Assembly (NCBI GenBank): GCA_020073385.1
Contig: JAIQFH010000043.1
Coordinates: 1 to 64,000, forward strand
Direction of reading: 5' to 3'
Source of the DNA: Terriglobia bacterium
Lineage (GTDB): Bacteria; Acidobacteriota; Terriglobia; Terriglobales; Acidobacteriaceae
Length of the DNA stretch: 64,000 nt
Shown here: positions 63,401 to 64,000 of the stretch, piece after piece
Numbering within the stretch: the first letter of the stretch is position 1
Layout: each line of letters starts with the position of its first letter
The notes under the pieces: model-generated
The model's database searches: none
What the model was told of the DNA's origin: nothing
What the model saw: only the letters and a program-made list of their open reading frames with translations
Program-made: the position numbers and the translations under genes

Positions 63401-63685
63401 GACAGTGACTTCGTTGAACACGCTGCGGCGGAACCCGGCGCCCTCAGCGGTCACCCGGTACCGTCCCGGGGGTAACAGCGCAACCGTGAAGTCGCCATCG
63501 TCGTTGGTCTCCGCGTTGCGCACGGCGTTGGTCCCTTCGTCGAGAATCGTGATTCGCGCGTTGCGAACCACCGCGCCGGAGGGATCGGTGACTGTTCCCG
63601 TGATGGTTCCGGTGGGGCCGCTGGCGAAAACAGGCGGAGCAAGCGATAGTCCGAGAAAAAAAATGATCGAGCCGCGAAGAGCCAT
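60413..63685 (-). CDS. TonB-dependent receptor with carboxypeptidase-like N-terminal domain
   Basis: 1,090 residues from the ATG at 63685, with GGAAGGAGATTT before it; the frame is open to 63826. A signal peptide (about 1-21) is followed by a carboxypeptidase regulatory-like domain with GTITGTVTDPSGAVVRNA and a plug domain (about 130-220). A barrel region of about 870 residues ends in a final Phe strand (QLSARYVF). This Oar-like TonB receptor type is expanded in acidobacteria and often brings in peptides or polysaccharides. No TonB box is obvious at the N-terminus. The barrel is longer than in siderophore receptors. Substrate unknown. Confidence 0.93.
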   Translation of the reverse strand: MALRGSIIFFLGLSLAPPVFASGPTGTITGTVTDPSGAVVRNARITILDEGTNAVRNAETNDDGDFTVALLPPGRYRVTAEGAGFRRSVFNEVTVDVDQTVRVDFALEVGAATEEVRVKDTPPAIQTDTSTLGQVLNNRLVQELPLNKRNFLDFALLVPGSQLAAEGSQNSTQGGALSVNGAREQSNNFLLDGVDNNDPYINQYVALPSVDAIQEFKVESSDYSAEYGRASGAQINVVLKSGTNAFHGSLFEYFRNRSLDAKNYFDLPDCTPNSAPGTCAGIPALQRNQFGGTVGGPILRDKTFFFVSYEGLRLRQASTRVATVPSQVQWATASGLAQQFFGCPDNPSCQVGQNVFSLYPQANAGSDLLDSNRFLSAPVIRRSDNLYSGKLDHHLSATDTVSAHYSLIDQNIFSPVDPVNSFTQLPGYGSFTLNHGQNAGLEWTRVFRSKLLNEFRLGFIRMRATVLQQNHGTDFSTVLGFPPVLTNPVDLGYPNLSITGFDGIGEPVNYPQDRHDTTIQIADNVAWTVGRNQFKIGADFHRMRLDNYLDFLARGEWLFLGCVATQSPTCAPPPGIDLPTLALTELLAGVPDAAIGVTGNTFNSLRSHGVSTYIQDDIHVVPRFLLNVGLRYEYNTPPVEALNRFSVPDLTANSATCTPVPDCQFIQAGTNGIPKATYSPSKTDFGPRLGFAWRPLKTERWVVRSAYGVFWDSSIANINIFPRINPPYYNLSFSQQNPFTCPGGLCTVQDILSQPGGLVQDNMISPKFRDGYVQQWNADLQYEVLPNWMVDAAYVGSKGTHLSNVIDLNQVNPDTGPPFPQFASILYVESSANSSYNSLQLRSEKRTRNGLSLLLAYTYSKSCDDISSVFGGSVGAGLPQNSQDLAADRGPSDFNAVNRFSGSFVYDLPLHKLWKGGPTRLLGNWQAGGIITAQSGSPFTVVLAGASTSAGAAFGNPARPDLVGAPFETTNASGCPTQLRVPQSWFNTCAFAFPAPGVIPNTFQFGTEGRNILTGPGYTNLDFGLAKSMTLGSESRRLEFRGDFFNLFNHPNFDIPAHVLGATNFGQILSANSYGNKPPRQIQLSARYVF

Positions 63686-63904
63686 AAATCTCCTTCCGCG
63701 ATCGTCCTGAGGGAAGAAGTCAGCGACGCTTATTACCAGGGCCGGTCCGTTGGCAGGCGGAGAGTCTCGAAAGGTGATGAGACCCTGGCAATGGATGATG
63801 ATGTGAATCATGCTGCCCGCCGACAAGCCATGTCAACCCGGTATTTCGAAAGTGCGGCAATTCGAGTGGGCTGGACGGCCCAAATTCTCTGCTAGTATTT
63901 GCCC

Positions 63905-64000
63905 ATGAGTGCAACGACAGAGCAATCTGCGGCAGAGCGCCCCGAGCGGGCGGCACCGGAACGCAAAGAGCCAACTTTTCTCTTCACCGAGAAATACGTA
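63905..64000 (+). CDS. 5' end of a gene cut by the window edge
   Basis: The ATG at 63905 opens 32 codons with no stop. The start is MSATTEQSAAERPERAAPER, then KEPTFLFTEKYV. It is Glu/Arg-rich at the N-terminus. The product cannot be named from this fragment. It is divergent from the TonB receptor over about 220 bases. Confidence 0.5.
   Translation, partial: MSATTEQSAAERPERAAPERKEPTFLFTEKYV

Overview
The window looks like a chromosomal segment of an Acidobacteriota bacterium, most likely a Terriglobia/Korobacter-type soil lineage. The grounds are a large carboxypeptidase-like-domain TonB-dependent receptor, a VWA protein of acidobacterial type, a DUF2339 giant membrane protein, the futalosine menaquinone gene mqnE, the succinylase lysine pathway, and dispersed 'CTCAGGATGACA' and 'CACAGAGG' repeats. 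This is judged from protein content only. I saw no rRNA, tRNA, CRISPR array or phage structural gene.

Layout. 1-1.34 kb is an IS110-family insertion sequence that has split a secreted VWA-domain gene. 2.2-7.0 kb holds a coupled DUF2339/M48 metalloprotease pair. 7.2-12.4 kb carries a zinc-ribbon membrane protein, a small outer-membrane barrel, ftsK and uppP. 12.5-18 kb has small envelope genes, a cytochrome c, a threonine dehydratase-like enzyme and RNase J, separated by repeat-rich spacers. 18-21.3 kb has an EcsC protein, a HAD phosphatase, two tiny Cys-rich proteins and a Crp/Fnr regulator. 21.4-27.9 kb is a lysine/diaminopimelate cluster (dapD, dapA, dapB, lysC, asd) interrupted by an SGNH hydrolase on the other strand. 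28-33 kb is a minus-strand run: AI-2E transporter, an exported protein, shikimate kinase, an auto-adhesin-like protein, an anti-sigma factor and an ECF sigma factor. 33.2-35.8 kb has an MFS transporter and a ThiF-type E1 enzyme. 36-44 kb is an outer-membrane biogenesis operon (Omp85 protein, SurA-like chaperone, TamB) with overlapping genes. 44-50 kb has pcm, a UbiA prenyltransferase, unknown exported proteins and mqnE. 50-50.75 kb is a BrnT/BrnA toxin-antitoxin island bounded by two copies of the mqnE 3' end. 50.8-60.4 kb has an esterase-LamG protein, an M20 amidohydrolase, the HPF-sigma/baeRF pair, a Tat-exported glycosylasparaginase homologue, glpX and an ATP-grasp enzyme. The window ends with a 1,090-residue TonB-dependent receptor and the first 32 codons of another gene.

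How genes work together. asd, lysC, dapA, dapB and dapD cover aspartate to N-succinyl-aminoketopimelate for lysine and peptidoglycan. The Omp85/SurA/TamB operon inserts outer-membrane proteins such as the barrel proteins also encoded here. mqnE, and perhaps the UbiA enzyme, serve menaquinone synthesis.

The most unusual content is (i) a protein joining a ribosome-hibernation-factor-like domain to a sigma-70-like part, followed by a bacterial aeRF1-like protein with a GGH where eRF1 has GGQ; (ii) the BrnTA island, whose two flanking mqnE ends differ only by synonymous changes and a swapped stop codon; (iii) a DapA enzyme with an added Cys-rich 70-residue tail; and (iv) the IS110 insertion, where the broken gene can be rejoined in frame across the element.
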